Positions 1-8,366 of a stretch of 39,605 nucleotides of DNA are shown piece after piece. A program made the translations under genes and the position numbers. The notes under the pieces were generated by a model. It made no database searches. It was not told the origin of the DNA and was given only the letters and a program-made list of their open reading frames with translations. The stretch is from NCBI GenBank assembly GCA_002706085.1, contig PAJO01000057.1:1-39605 (forward strand), read 5' to 3'. Origin of the DNA: Alcanivoracaceae bacterium. GTDB lineage: Bacteria; Pseudomonadota; Gammaproteobacteria; Pseudomonadales; Alcanivoracaceae. Numbering within the stretch: position 1 is the first letter of the stretch; each line of letters opens with the position of its first letter.

Positions 1-240
1 TGCTCAGTCTTTCAGGCTGGTTCGCAATCTAGGCGCGCTTTTGAAGGTGTATGTCCATCCATCGAAAAAGCGCAACAACGAGTGCGGGCCAGCCTGGAAG
101 ACCCGGAGGGCGTGCTCTGAAGGGCGCATCTGCTGCGCTTTGTCGCTAGGAAAGGGAACCACCCTGCCCGTCGCGACAAAACACAACATCTGCACCCTTC
201 AGAGCACGCTGAGTACGCAAGGAGTTGTTCAGAGGCTCCC
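1..240. mobile_element. MITE-like element, copy 1 (left end outside the window)
   Basis: This stretch is a diverged copy of the complete element at 828-1093; relative to that copy about 25 bases of the left terminus lie before the window. The right end, reading AAGGAGTTGTTCAGAGGCTC into CC at 240, matches the right terminus of copy 2. No transposase is encoded. It holds a perfect 15-bp inverted pair, 110-124 with 195-209, and an inner pair TTTGTCGC / GCGACAAA. It abuts the truncated histone-deacetylase gene in frame, so it was probably inserted in that gene, whose remaining part would then lie to the left of the window. That last point is inference. Confidence 0.8.
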
Positions 241-644
241 TTATCATTGAAGATGCAGAAACCGGAACCGAAATCGTAATGGGCATGGTGAGTGCCTCCG
301 GCCAGGTGACACGCGAGGCCATGCTGGAGGGCCAGCTGCGCCGTCATCAGGGTGCCCATGGGCGCAATGCAGGTGCGCTTCATCAACCCCTCGCTCCACG
401 GCAAGCCCATGCGCCGTAATGCCTTGCTCTCCAGCGTGCCATTCACCATCGCAGACACATACTGTGGACAATGGGCCTGACTTAACAACGCAGGCTTTGC
501 CCGGCCGGGACGAAATTCATTGTCGCCACGGGCAATCCCCTTGCTGCGCAGATACCCCTGCAGCAGGGAAAATTTTTCCATGGGAAAACGGTGTTTGCCG
601 GGAAAAGGGAAACTGTAGTCGGGGTGATACACCAAAGGAAGCAC
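12..644 (-). pseudogene. Histone deacetylase family protein, truncated by the MITE-like element
   Basis: The GTG at 642-644 opens a reading frame starting LPLVYHPDYSFPFPGKHRF, typical of bacterial class II histone deacetylase / AcuC-like proteins, which deacetylate acetyl-lysine or acetylpolyamines. The family His-His pair (AGGTHHAHYDFGSGF, about residues 115-129) and the FCIFND stretch (129-134) are present. Homology then stops at about 242, where the repeat element begins, and the frame continues as junk (GASEQLL and onward) to a stop at 12. Family members are about 300 residues long, and the zinc-binding Asp/His motifs that follow FND are missing, so the product cannot be an active enzyme as it stands. 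The missing 3' half may survive beyond the left edge. The gene lies downstream of and in the same direction as the efflux operon. Confidence 0.82.
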
Positions 645-827
645 GGGCTATCCGGGAACGCAGAAAGATTCCCATATTCTGTCGATTCGAGCTGCCACCG
701 GCAAACCGTATCAAAGAAAGACAGAGGGCACAGAATTTCACCTTCCCCGGTGATCTCTGTGCCCTCTTGGGTCAAGGAATCGCGAAATAACCCCCTCAGG
801 ATTCCTCCGCGGCCCGGCCCCCTTCTA

Positions 828-1093
828 GGGAGCCTCTGAATAACTCCTTGCATGCTCAGTCTTCCAGGCTGGTTCACAATCTAGGCGCACTTTTGAAGGC
901 ATGCTGATTGCCTGTCGAGAAAGTGCAACAACGAGTGTGGATCAGCCTGGAAGACCCGGAGGGCGAGGCCTGAAGCGCCCATCAGCTGCGCCTTGCCTCT
1001 TGAAAAGGGAGCCACCCTTCCCTTCGAGACAAGACACAACTGCTGCACGCTTCAGGCCACGCTGAGTACGCAAGGAGTTATTCAGAGGCTCCC
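828..1093. mobile_element. MITE-like element, copy 2 (complete, 266 bp)
   Basis: The left terminus starts GGGAGCCTCTGAATAACTCC at 828, and the right terminus is its exact reverse complement ending at 1093; the terminal inverted repeats match perfectly for 24 bp and continue imperfectly to CTCAG. There is no open reading frame for a transposase, so it is a non-autonomous element. The termini suggest mobilisation by an IS5-like transposase, but that is a guess. I see no clear target-site duplication (left flank TTCTA, right flank AGCAC). Inside, 967-977 pairs with 1048-1058. Its right end overlaps the last codons of the outer-membrane factor gene. It is about 80% identical by eye to copy 1. Confidence 0.85.
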
Positions 1094-2436
1094 AGCACCC
1101 GGTACAGCGTGACGCGGGACTGGTACTGGTTATAAATCAGCTCCAGGCTGTTCTGGCGGGCATTGTTGAAACTGCTTTGCGCACTGAGCACATCGGTGAG
1201 TTCGGTTTCACCTTCCTGATAGCGCACCTGCGCCACCCGGTAGGCTTCCTCCGCCTGGCTGTAGGCTTCCTCGCGATACTGCTGCTGATCGGCCAGCGCC
1301 TGCACATTGCTCAGTGACTGCTCCACTTCCTGCAGAGCCACCAACAAGGTACCGGTGTAGCTTGCCACCTGTTCCTCCCAGGCGGCCTTGCTCTGGTCGA
1401 TCCGGGCACCGCGGGCGCCACCGTCGAACAGGGTCTGGGCCAGAGAGACACCCAGGCTGTACACCGCATCACCGTTGAACAGTGACGACAGGGCACTGCT
1501 GGAATAACCGCCGCTACCGGTCAGGGTAATGGAGGGCCAGTAATCAGCCCGGGCCGCAGCCACGGAATAATCCGCGGCCATCAACCGCGCCTGGGCCTGA
1601 GCGATGTCCGGCCGCTGGGCGAGCACCTGATCCGGCAAGCCGGCCTGAATCTCTGGCAGCTGCAAACCGTCCAGGGTGCCTCCCCCCACCGGAAATACCT
1701 GAGGCATTTCCCCCACCAGCACGGCCAGGGCATACCGACTCTGCCGTAACTGGTGACGCAGGGACGGCAGCTGCGCCTTGGCGTTGGCCACCACGGTTTT
1801 CTGTTGGGCCAGATCCTGCGGCGAGACCGCACCGTTTTCGACTTTGGACTCGACCACATCGAGCACCTGCTGGGCGAGCTTCAGGTTTTCTTCAGACAGG
1901 GCCAGGTTGTCTTGCAGGTACAACACCTGCAGATAGGTATTCACCACGCTGGCGATCACCGTGAGTTGCACCGTATCGCGACTGAACTGGCTAGCCAGCA
2001 AAGAGGCTCGCGCCGCATCCCGGCTGTTGCGAATCTGTCCCCACAGGTCCAGCTCGTAACTGGCATTCAGCGACGCACTGTAATTGTCCGTGCTGCCGCT
2101 TTCGCCGAACACGCCACTGCGGCTGCCACCGGCGCGTAACCCCAAGGTGGGAAACAGGGCTGAGCCTGCCTGGGTCAGTTGCGCATCGGCCTGCTCCACC
2201 CGTGCGGCCGCGGCCAGCAAATCACTATTGGCGGCCAGCGCCTGATCCACCAGCTGGTTCAGTTCCTGGCTGTTGAACTGCTGCCACCACTGCGGATGGT
2301 TGATCATCGCCTCACTGGCTTGCTGCTGGTTGAGCCATTGCTCCGGCATGGCTTGCTCCGGTGCGTCAAGACCGGATGTCATGGCACAGCCGGACAGCGC
2401 CGCCACACACATCACACATATCATTTTCTTAATCAT
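1078..2436 (-). CDS. NodT/TolC-type outer-membrane efflux lipoprotein
   Basis: This 452-residue protein has a lipoprotein signal ([17 protein letters not shown]; lipobox LSGC) and the two-fold helical repeat composition of the RND/ABC outer-membrane factor family, e.g. [20 protein letters not shown] and a [17 protein letters not shown] stretch in the second repeat. It would form the outer-membrane channel of the exporter whose inner parts are the two upstream genes. Its start overlaps the macB stop by 8 bp, so the genes are translationally coupled. The C-terminus ends RVLGASE, where GASE and the TAA stop are encoded by the terminus of the MITE-like element. Only the last few native residues appear to be lost, and the channel is probably still functional. 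Confidence 0.9.
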   Translation of the reverse strand: MIKKMICVMCVAALSGCAMTSGLDAPEQAMPEQWLNQQQASEAMINHPQWWQQFNSQELNQLVDQALAANSDLLAAAARVEQADAQLTQAGSALFPTLGLRAGGSRSGVFGESGSTDNYSASLNASYELDLWGQIRNSRDAARASLLASQFSRDTVQLTVIASVVNTYLQVLYLQDNLALSEENLKLAQQVLDVVESKVENGAVSPQDLAQQKTVVANAKAQLPSLRHQLRQSRYALAVLVGEMPQVFPVGGGTLDGLQLPEIQAGLPDQVLAQRPDIAQAQARLMAADYSVAAARADYWPSITLTGSGGYSSSALSSLFNGDAVYSLGVSLAQTLFDGGARGARIDQSKAAWEEQVASYTGTLLVALQEVEQSLSNVQALADQQQYREEAYSQAEEAYRVAQVRYQEGETELTDVLSAQSSFNNARQNSLELIYNQYQSRVTLYRVLGASE

Positions 2437-4363
2437 TACTGAGCGCCTCCACAGGATTCAGGCGCGCGGCCTTCAGGGCAGGTGCAAAACCGAACAGCAG
2501 ACCAATGCCCGCTGCACACACAAAGGACGCAACCATCACCGGGACGGAAAACACAATCGCCATGCCTAGCAGTTCCAGCAACAGGCCGACAAGGACACCG
2601 ATCACCACACCGACCACGCCTCCCAGCGCGGATACCACGACGGACTCGGTGAGAAATTGCTGGAGAATATTTCGCTGTCGTGCGCCCGTCGCCATGCGAA
2701 TACCGATTTCATGAATTCGCTCGGTGACGCTGACCAGCATGATATTCATCACCCCGATCCCGCCGACCAACAGGGAGATGGCGGCAATCGAGCCGAGCAA
2801 CATGGTCAGGGTGTTCTGGGTTTCCGACACCATGTCCAGCAACGAGGCCATGTTGAATACACGTACATCCTCGCGACCGTGACGGGCGGTCAGCAATGCC
2901 ACCGCCGCCTTTTCGGTGGCATCAATTTGCGAGACATCCTCCACCGCCAACGTGATGGAACGCAGATAGCTTTGACCGAATAACCGGAGGGTCCCGGTCG
3001 AGAGCGGCACGATGACCACATCGTCCTGATCATCACCCCAGTCCGTCGCGCCCTGGCTGCCCATCACCCCGATAACCTGAAACGGAATGCTGTTAAGCAT
3101 CAAGAACTGGCCGATCGGATCACTATCAGGAAACAGGTTGGTCTTTACCGTTTGCCCGATCACCGCCACCGGGGCATAACTGTTCATGTCCTGCTGACCA
3201 AAGAAAATGCCCGACACGGGCTGCCAGTCACGCAGGGAAGGAAAATCTTCACTGACGGCCTGCACACTGGTAGACACATCCTTGCCGTTGGCGCGGGCGG
3301 TCACGTTACCGGAAATCTCCGGCACTGCAGTGCGAATATTGGGTAACTTTTTCAGCGCCTCGGCATCCTCCGGCACCAGTGTCGCAATCACGCCGTCAGC
3401 GACCCGTTGTTGACCCCGGTCCGGGCGGATCACCAACAGGTTGGTGCCACGGTCATTGATGCGGGCGACCACGTCCTGCTTGGCGCCTTCGCCGATGGCC
3501 AGCATCACCACCACCGCGCCAACACCAATCACGATACCGAGCAAGGTCAGCACGGTTCGCATCCAGTTGGCACGCAACGAACGCAACGCCATGATCACCG
3601 CCTCCAGCACTTCGCCAAGGTCGGGCAATGCCGACTCGCGCGGCGGGCTGGACACCGGCTGGGCACGTTCCTGCTGATGGGGTTGATGACGGGTGTCGTT
3701 GATCACATCACCATCATGAATTTCCACCACCCGGTCAGCGTGGGACGCCACTTTGGCATCGTGGGTAATCACGATCACCGTATGGCCCTGCTCGGCCAGG
3801 CTGCGCAGCTGTGCCATGACGGCTTCACCGCTGACACTGTCCAGTGCCCCGGTGGGCTCGTCGGCCAGAATCACCTTACCGCCATTCATCAAGGCACGGG
3901 CAATGGAGACCCGTTGCTGCTGACCACCGGACAACTGGTTCGGGCGATTTTCCAGACGCTCTTCCAGTCCCAGACTGGTCAGCAATGCCTGTGCACGCTG
4001 CTTGCGCTCTTCGCGGGACACCCCGGCATAAATGGCAGGCAGTGCCACGTTCTCCCAAGCGCTGGCCGTCCCGATCAGGTGATAACTCTGGAACACGAAG
4101 CCGAACATTTCCCGGCGCAACCAGGCCAGCTGTTCGTGGTCCATGGCCGTAACCGCCTGGCCGGCAAAACGGTACTCGCCATCACTGGGCTGATCCAGGC
4201 AACCCAGAATGTGCATCAGGGTGGACTTGCCCGACCCGGAGCTACCCATGATGGCAACGAATTCACCGGCTTCGATGGCCAGGTCAATGCCGTGCAATAC
4301 CTCCACATCCTGCTCCCCGGCGGGGTAGCGCTTGCGGATATTGCGCAGTTCAATCAACGCCAT
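2429..4363 (-). CDS. macB: MacB-type ABC exporter: fused ATPase and permease
   Basis: The 644-residue product begins with an ABC ATPase domain: Walker [10 protein letters not shown] at about residues 40-48, signature LSGGQQQR, Walker [14 protein letters not shown] first membrane segment follows ([20 protein letters not shown], about 270-290), then a periplasmic MacB core domain, then three C-terminal membrane segments with a FtsX-like [14 protein letters not shown] coupling helix. This is the full MacB architecture (family length about 645). MacB drives mechanotransmission export of macrolides, peptides or glycolipids through MacA and a TolC-like channel; the substrate here is unknown. The start overlaps the macA stop (TGATG). 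The name refers to architecture and not to proven macrolide export. Confidence 0.92.
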   Translation of the reverse strand: MALIELRNIRKRYPAGEQDVEVLHGIDLAIEAGEFVAIMGSSGSGKSTLMHILGCLDQPSDGEYRFAGQAVTAMDHEQLAWLRREMFGFVFQSYHLIGTASAWENVALPAIYAGVSREERKQRAQALLTSLGLEERLENRPNQLSGGQQQRVSIARALMNGGKVILADEPTGALDSVSGEAVMAQLRSLAEQGHTVIVITHDAKVASHADRVVEIHDGDVINDTRHQPHQQERAQPVSSPPRESALPDLGEVLEAVIMALRSLRANWMRTVLTLLGIVIGVGAVVVMLAIGEGAKQDVVARINDRGTNLLVIRPDRGQQRVADGVIATLVPEDAEALKKLPNIRTAVPEISGNVTARANGKDVSTSVQAVSEDFPSLRDWQPVSGIFFGQQDMNSYAPVAVIGQTVKTNLFPDSDPIGQFLMLNSIPFQVIGVMGSQGATDWGDDQDDVVIVPLSTGTLRLFGQSYLRSITLAVEDVSQIDATEKAAVALLTARHGREDVRVFNMASLLDMVSETQNTLTMLLGSIAAISLLVGGIGVMNIMLVSVTERIHEIGIRMATGARQRNILQQFLTESVVVSALGGVVGVVIGVLVGLLLELLGMAIVFSVPVMVASFVCAAGIGLLFGFAPALKAARLNPVEALSND

Positions 4364-5526
4364 CAGAACAGTCCCCGACGGCGCGGGCGATCATTATCCT
4401 GCGACGGCCCCATGGCCGGACCAGCGGCCCCCAGCACCACGGTGTCACCCTCTTCCAGCCCCTCGTTGATGACGATGCGCACGCGGTTATTGATACCCGC
4501 CTGTACCGGTTGATCCTGTGGCTCACCCTTGCCATCGAGCACCTGGACTTTCCACTGCCCGCGCCCGGCACGTTTCACCGCCGCCACCGGCAGGTTCAAC
4601 ACATTTTCCGCCGCATTCACCACAAAGAAGACCTGGGCCGTCATACCGGACATGAGCCGCCCCTGATCATTGCCCACATCAAACTCTGCGGTGTACAGCA
4701 CCACATTGTTGACCACTTCCGGGGTCGGCAATACCTGCCGCAAATCGCTGTTATAGCGCTCCCGGCTATTGCCCAGGGTATTGAAATACACCGGCATGCC
4801 CGCCCGCAGGCGATGCACATCGGCCTCTGACACCTGGGTGGAAATGGTCATGGTGGACAGATCCGCGATACGCATCAGCGTAGGCGTGGTCTGGTTGGCG
4901 TTCAGGGTCTGGCCTTCGCGGGCCTCCATGCTCACCACCGTACCGCTGCGCGGGGCATAGATTCTGGCGTACCCCAGGTTCGCCTGATCCCCTTCCACAC
5001 TCGCCTGTTTCTGTCGCAGCTGGGCTTTGAGCACCTTGATCTGGGCCTGGGTGACCGTCAGCGTCGAGCGAGCACTCTGGAAAGCATCCTCACTGGTGGC
5101 GTCGGCACCACGCAGGCGCTCCTGACGCTGATACTGCAATCGCGCCAGCTCCAGTTCCGCCTGACGCTGCTCCAGCTGTGCCTGCAGGGATTCCAGCTCG
5201 GCCAGTCCGGCATCCACCTTGGTCTGTTGCACCGAGGCGTCCAGCTCCGCCAGCAATTGCCCTTCTTCTACGGTATCGCCCACATCCACATGCAGGCGAG
5301 TCAGCTGGCCAGACACCTGGGCACCCACATCCACGTAATCTTTCGGCTCGAGAGTTCCCAGTGCCGTCACCAGCTCTTCCACATCCCCCCGCTCCACAGT
5401 AGCGGTCTGCCACTGTATTTCAGGAGACGACGCGAACCCCCATCGCCATCCCATAACCAGCAACAACACAATCAGAACCAGCGACGTAACAGCCGTTTTC
5501 GGGTAACGGCGAATCCAGGCAGCCAT
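4363..5526 (-). CDS. macA: MacA-type periplasmic adaptor (membrane fusion protein)
   Basis: I chose the ATG at 5524-5526 ([13 protein letters not shown]). It puts a basic N-terminus directly before the single membrane anchor ([15 protein letters not shown]) and gives 387 residues, normal for MacA; the longer frame to 5631 adds a Cys-rich stretch unlike the family. After the anchor come the lipoyl/barrel-sandwich half ([20 protein letters not shown]), a long alpha-hairpin rich in Gln and Glu, then the second lipoyl half and the beta-barrel ([20 protein letters not shown]). The adaptor links the MacB ATPase/permease to the outer-membrane channel. It is the first gene of the macA-macB-channel operon, with a weak GGA ribosome site upstream. 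Confidence 0.9.
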   Translation of the reverse strand: MAAWIRRYPKTAVTSLVLIVLLLVMGWRWGFASSPEIQWQTATVERGDVEELVTALGTLEPKDYVDVGAQVSGQLTRLHVDVGDTVEEGQLLAELDASVQQTKVDAGLAELESLQAQLEQRQAELELARLQYQRQERLRGADATSEDAFQSARSTLTVTQAQIKVLKAQLRQKQASVEGDQANLGYARIYAPRSGTVVSMEAREGQTLNANQTTPTLMRIADLSTMTISTQVSEADVHRLRAGMPVYFNTLGNSRERYNSDLRQVLPTPEVVNNVVLYTAEFDVGNDQGRLMSGMTAQVFFVVNAAENVLNLPVAAVKRAGRGQWKVQVLDGKGEPQDQPVQAGINNRVRIVINEGLEEGDTVVLGAAGPAMGPSQDNDRPRRRGLF

Positions 5527-5671
5527 GACATTTCCACACACCATTAATGACGGTGGGAAATATAGCCGAAAAAGGTGCAAACAATGTGGAGAGAGCGTGC
5601 AAGCCAGAGGCTGGCAAGAAGGACAGGACAAGCGACCGCGCCTGACGGCAGTCGCTGTGCGTCAGGGTCGG

Positions 5672-6352
5672 CTACAACAGCCAGCGTAAACCCAGATACA
5701 GCGCGTTGCGGGCATGCTCGGTGATCACCTCACCGTGAGACAGACACAACCGCTCCGTCGGCCAGTCCAGAATGCGAGTGACACTGGCCCGCGCCTTTTT
5801 GCGGTTCAGATACACCAGCCGCAGTAGCGGGTGCCAGCCCGGCTTTTTCCATAACCCACCCAGTTTCAGGTACCAGCGCGTCACGCCATGATCACATTGC
5901 TGGAAGTTTTCGATCAGGTCCGCCGCGATCAGGGTCTGGCTGGCCACATGGAAAAACACCGTCTCGTGAATCATGGAGCCGTCGATAAAGACCAGTTCAA
6001 AATCCTGGCCCCAGTCCGGGTGTGGGGTTTCAGACAGGGTCGCATCAAAGGTCAGGTCCTTGCGCTTGCTGACCAGCTTCGCCGGACCATGCAACAGCGC
6101 CTGCGGGTAACGGGCTTTTACCTCACCCGCATAAACATGATGGAACAGGTTAGGGCAAACGATGTGGGTCACGTCGCCCTGTGCCGCCAGCTCCTCTGCC
6201 AGGGCATCATCCACCGGAATGGGAGAATGCAGCAGCAAACCGCCAGAGGACAGTTTCACCACCGTCATGCGCGCGCCGACATGAAGCCCCATGAAGGCAT
6301 GAGGAACCGCAACGTGCCAGACGGACTCGGTAAGCGGTTGCAATCGGGACAT
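5672..6352 (-). CDS. DUF4336 family protein (metallo-beta-lactamase-like fold)
   Basis: The 226-residue product matches the DUF4336 family in its opening (LTESVWHVAVPHAFMGLHVG) and in the later segments THIVCPNLFHHVYAGEVK and ELVFIDGSMIHETVFFH. The family has an apparent metallo-beta-lactamase-like fold, but I see no intact HxHxDH zinc motif; the substrate and reaction are not known. It is soluble, with no signal peptide or membrane segment. It follows the DUF3820 gene by 91 bases on the same strand and may be the last gene of the operon that starts with the cation exporter. Confidence 0.75.
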   Translation of the reverse strand: MSRLQPLTESVWHVAVPHAFMGLHVGARMTVVKLSSGGLLLHSPIPVDDALAEELAAQGDVTHIVCPNLFHHVYAGEVKARYPQALLHGPAKLVSKRKDLTFDATLSETPHPDWGQDFELVFIDGSMIHETVFFHVASQTLIAADLIENFQQCDHGVTRWYLKLGGLWKKPGWHPLLRLVYLNRKKARASVTRILDWPTERLCLSHGEVITEHARNALYLGLRWLL

Positions 6353-6443
6353 GCTCTGTTTCCTTTTTAACGGTGTGAAAGCCCAGGGGCTAACGCCTCA
6401 CCGGGGCTCGGCATTGCCATGCAAGCATGGCTCCAGCAGTCTC

Positions 6444-6659
6444 TCAGGCGCGCAGCGGATCCAGCAGTTTTTCCGTGCCATCCATTTTCAGCATCAAGGC
6501 CAACGCCATGTAACGCCCCAGTTCGCCCTTCGGAAAACCCTTGTCGGCAAACCACAGCAGGTAAGGCTCTGGCAGGTCGATCAGTACCCGCCCCTGATAT
6601 TTGCCGAATGGCATGGTGCGCTCGACCAAGGCTTTCAGGTCTTCGTGTTTTAAATCCAT
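6444..6659 (-). CDS. DUF3820 family small protein
   Basis: This 71-residue protein carries the DUF3820 signature: MPFGKYQGRVLIDLPEPYLLWF at about residues 16-37, then FPKGELGRYM. Family members are small cytoplasmic proteins; one Pseudomonas relative was described as quorum-sensing-regulated, and no biochemical activity is established. It starts only 4 bases after the stop of the SRPBCC gene, with no strong ribosome site, so translation is probably coupled to that gene. Confidence 0.85.
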   Translation of the reverse strand: MDLKHEDLKALVERTMPFGKYQGRVLIDLPEPYLLWFADKGFPKGELGRYMALALMLKMDGTEKLLDPLRA

Positions 6660-6663
6660 GGAA

Positions 6664-7119
6664 TCAGCATTGACGATAACGGCGACGTAACCGGCGATGA
6701 CGATGCCGGAAGAATAGCTGCACCATAACGCGACTCAATCGCGGACACCAGCGAGGTGTAAACGTCAATTGATCGTGTACTACACAGCCCTGCTGGTCAC
6801 GTTCAAGCCAACGCTCGTGGCGCCACAGCACCATGCCCGTCATGGGCGAAGCTTCGACAAACCCCTTGCCTGTCATCAGCCGCTCCAGCGTCAGCATCGA
6901 TACCCCCACAGGAATACAACAAAACGCCTTGAGCGAGCTGCCAAACAGTGGCTTGCCCGGCTGCCACGCCCTATCTTCCAGACTCCTCACCCCGTCCGGG
7001 GCCCCCATGGACAGCCATGGCCACATCTCTGCATTGATCGCGTCCATGTGGGTAATATCCGACCACAGGCGCTCGGCCAGCACCGGTAGCCGGGACGAAA
7101 ACCGCAGCTCCATGTTCAT
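6664..7119 (-). CDS. SRPBCC-like (START/Bet v1-fold) family protein
   Basis: I start this gene at the ATG at 7117-7119, which shares one base with the TAA of the cation exporter (TAATG, translational coupling). The longer frame reads only antisense-like residues of the exporter. The 151-residue product (MELRFSSRLPVLAERLWSDI at the start, then WLSMGAPDG, GMVLWRHERWLE and TFTPRWCPRL) looks like an SRPBCC hydrophobic-ligand-binding protein, and the C-terminus is very basic (FFRHRHRRLRRRYRQ). The ligand is unknown. Fold assignment is by overall pattern only and is moderately sure. Confidence 0.65.
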   Translation of the reverse strand: MNMELRFSSRLPVLAERLWSDITHMDAINAEMWPWLSMGAPDGVRSLEDRAWQPGKPLFGSSLKAFCCIPVGVSMLTLERLMTGKGFVEASPMTGMVLWRHERWLERDQQGCVVHDQLTFTPRWCPRLSRVMVQLFFRHRHRRLRRRYRQC

Positions 7120-7736
7120 TAATGACATGCCCCATGAGACACATCTTCGCGATTTGCCTGCCGCAAGATCGACACCGCACTGTGGGTAAACAGGGCCGCA
7201 ATCACCCCTGCCACCAACAGGTCCGGCCAGCGACTGTCTGCCCAAATCACCAGGCTGCCAGACGCCAGCACCGCCAGATTGGCGATGGCATCATTGCGTG
7301 AGCACAGCCAGGCCGAGCGGATATTGGCATCCCCCTGCCGGTGACGCAGCAGCAACACCGCGCTGACCACATTGGCCACCAGCGCCAGCGCCGCAACGCC
7401 CATCATGGTTTCGCCCACTGGCTCACTGCCCTGCACCAGCGCCCAACCACTGTTGGCCAGCACCAGTACGCCCATTACCAGCAGGGACCAGCCCTTGATC
7501 CGCGCCGCCCGTAACCGCCAGGTGAGCGACTGGCCCAATGCCCACAGGGTCAGGCCATAGGTGCTGGCATCACCGAGAAAGTCCAGGGCATCGGCCTGCA
7601 AAGCCCGGGAATCCGCCAATACCCCGGTGGTGGCTTCCACCCCGAACATTACCGCATTGATCCATAGCACAACCCACAACACCCGACGGTATGCGGGGGC
7701 CTGGGGGGCGCTCAGATCGGTATCGCAACATGCCAT
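7119..7736 (-). CDS. Cation diffusion facilitator (CDF) family metal exporter, short form
   Basis: The 205-residue protein has about six membrane segments. It carries CDF metal-site motifs in TM2 (QADALDFLGDAST) and TM5 (SRNDAIANLAVLASG), but the C-terminal cytoplasmic domain is essentially missing. It starts MACCDTDLS: the ATG at 7734-7736 has an AAGGAG ribosome site 7 bases upstream, better than the GTG at 7758-7760. CDF proteins export divalent metals (Zn, Co, Cd, Fe) by proton antiport. The N-terminal Cys-Cys-Asp and the C-terminal HGACH end are possible extra metal ligands. A MerR-type promoter and the divergent MerR gene upstream indicate metal-inducible expression. Confidence 0.85.
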   Translation of the reverse strand: MACCDTDLSAPQAPAYRRVLWVVLWINAVMFGVEATTGVLADSRALQADALDFLGDASTYGLTLWALGQSLTWRLRAARIKGWSLLVMGVLVLANSGWALVQGSEPVGETMMGVAALALVANVVSAVLLLRHRQGDANIRSAWLCSRNDAIANLAVLASGSLVIWADSRWPDLLVAGVIAALFTHSAVSILRQANREDVSHGACH

Positions 7737-7762
7737 GCCTGTCTCCTTGTTCTGATTCACTC

Positions 7763-7800
7763 TGCCCCCATTAAATAAGCTATAGTGACTACAGGTTCAA
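7763..7800 (-). promoter_or_regulatory. MerR-type promoter/operator for the cation exporter operon
   Basis: On the minus strand the -35 box TTGAAC (7800-7795) and the -10 box TTTAAT (7775-7770) are separated by 19 bases, the over-long spacer typical of MerR-activated promoters. The spacer contains the imperfect dyad CTGTAG / CTATAG. This is the arrangement of CueR, ZntR and CadR targets. It probably also covers the start region of the divergent merR transcript. Confidence 0.75.
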
Positions 7801-7922
7801 GGCTTTTCTTTGGTTCATCGCGGGCGAGAAGAAAGGAAAGTGGCCAGCTTGAAAGTCTGACGTCTGACAACCAGCTTTTCCTAATCCGCGACGCACCTTT
7901 TCATTGTCCTGCTGGAGGCAGC

Positions 7923-8333
7923 ATGAGCACCCTGTTTTCCATTGGCACCCTGAGCAAGGTCACCGGCTGCAAGGTGGAAACCATTCGCTATTACGAGAAG
8001 ATCGGGCTGATGCCAGAGCCGGCACGCAGCGAAGGGGGGCAGCGACGCTATCAACCGCGTCACCGGGAACGGCTGGGCTTTATCCGCCACAGCCGGGAGC
8101 TCGGCTTTACCCTGGACGATATTCGCGAACTACTGGCACTGAGCGAACAGCATGGCCATGCCGATGCCATTGCCCGCCGCCACCGCCAGGCCGTGGAGCA
8201 ACGCATTCGCGCCCTCTGCGCCCTGCGCGATGAACTGGACCGAATGATTGAAGCATGCGCCCACGGCCATCAGGGGGAATGCCGCGTGATTGAAGTCTTG
8301 AGCGATCACAACGAGTGTGCGGGCGAACACTGA
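7923..8333 (+). CDS. MerR family heavy-metal-responsive regulator
   Basis: The ATG at 7923 follows a GGAGG site and gives the standard MerR beginning FSIGTLSKVTGCKVETIRYY, a 136-residue protein. It has a winged helix-turn-helix (4-75), a dimerisation helix (about 80-110) and a metal-binding loop with Cys112 and Cys120 (ACAHGHQGECRV), plus a further Cys132. A Cys112/Cys120 pair with seven residues between is CueR-like. The Cys that Zn/Cd/Pb sensors carry near position 77-79 is absent, and His77 and His79 lie there instead (EQHGHAD). It is divergent from the exporter operon and should distort its 19-bp-spacer promoter into the active form when metal binds. The metal cannot be decided from sequence. 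Confidence 0.9.
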   Translation: MSTLFSIGTLSKVTGCKVETIRYYEKIGLMPEPARSEGGQRRYQPRHRERLGFIRHSRELGFTLDDIRELLALSEQHGHADAIARRHRQAVEQRIRALCALRDELDRMIEACAHGHQGECRVIEVLSDHNECAGEH

Positions 8334-8366
8334 CTCCGCCAGTCCCACCACAAAAAGGCGGCGACG

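Noticed and set aside
482-877. 131-residue minus-strand frame upstream of the deacetylase fragment
   Set aside because: It overlaps the true deacetylase start in another frame and runs into the mobile element; no family features.
1-1093. CRISPR array or tandem repeat
   Set aside because: There are only two long copies with terminal inverted repeats, 850 bases apart with a gene fragment between; this is a mobile element pair.
3407-4513. 368-residue open frame on the plus strand opposite macB
   Set aside because: It reads opposite clear MacB motifs (Walker A, signature, Walker B) and shows low-complexity His/Gln composition typical of antisense frames in high-GC DNA.
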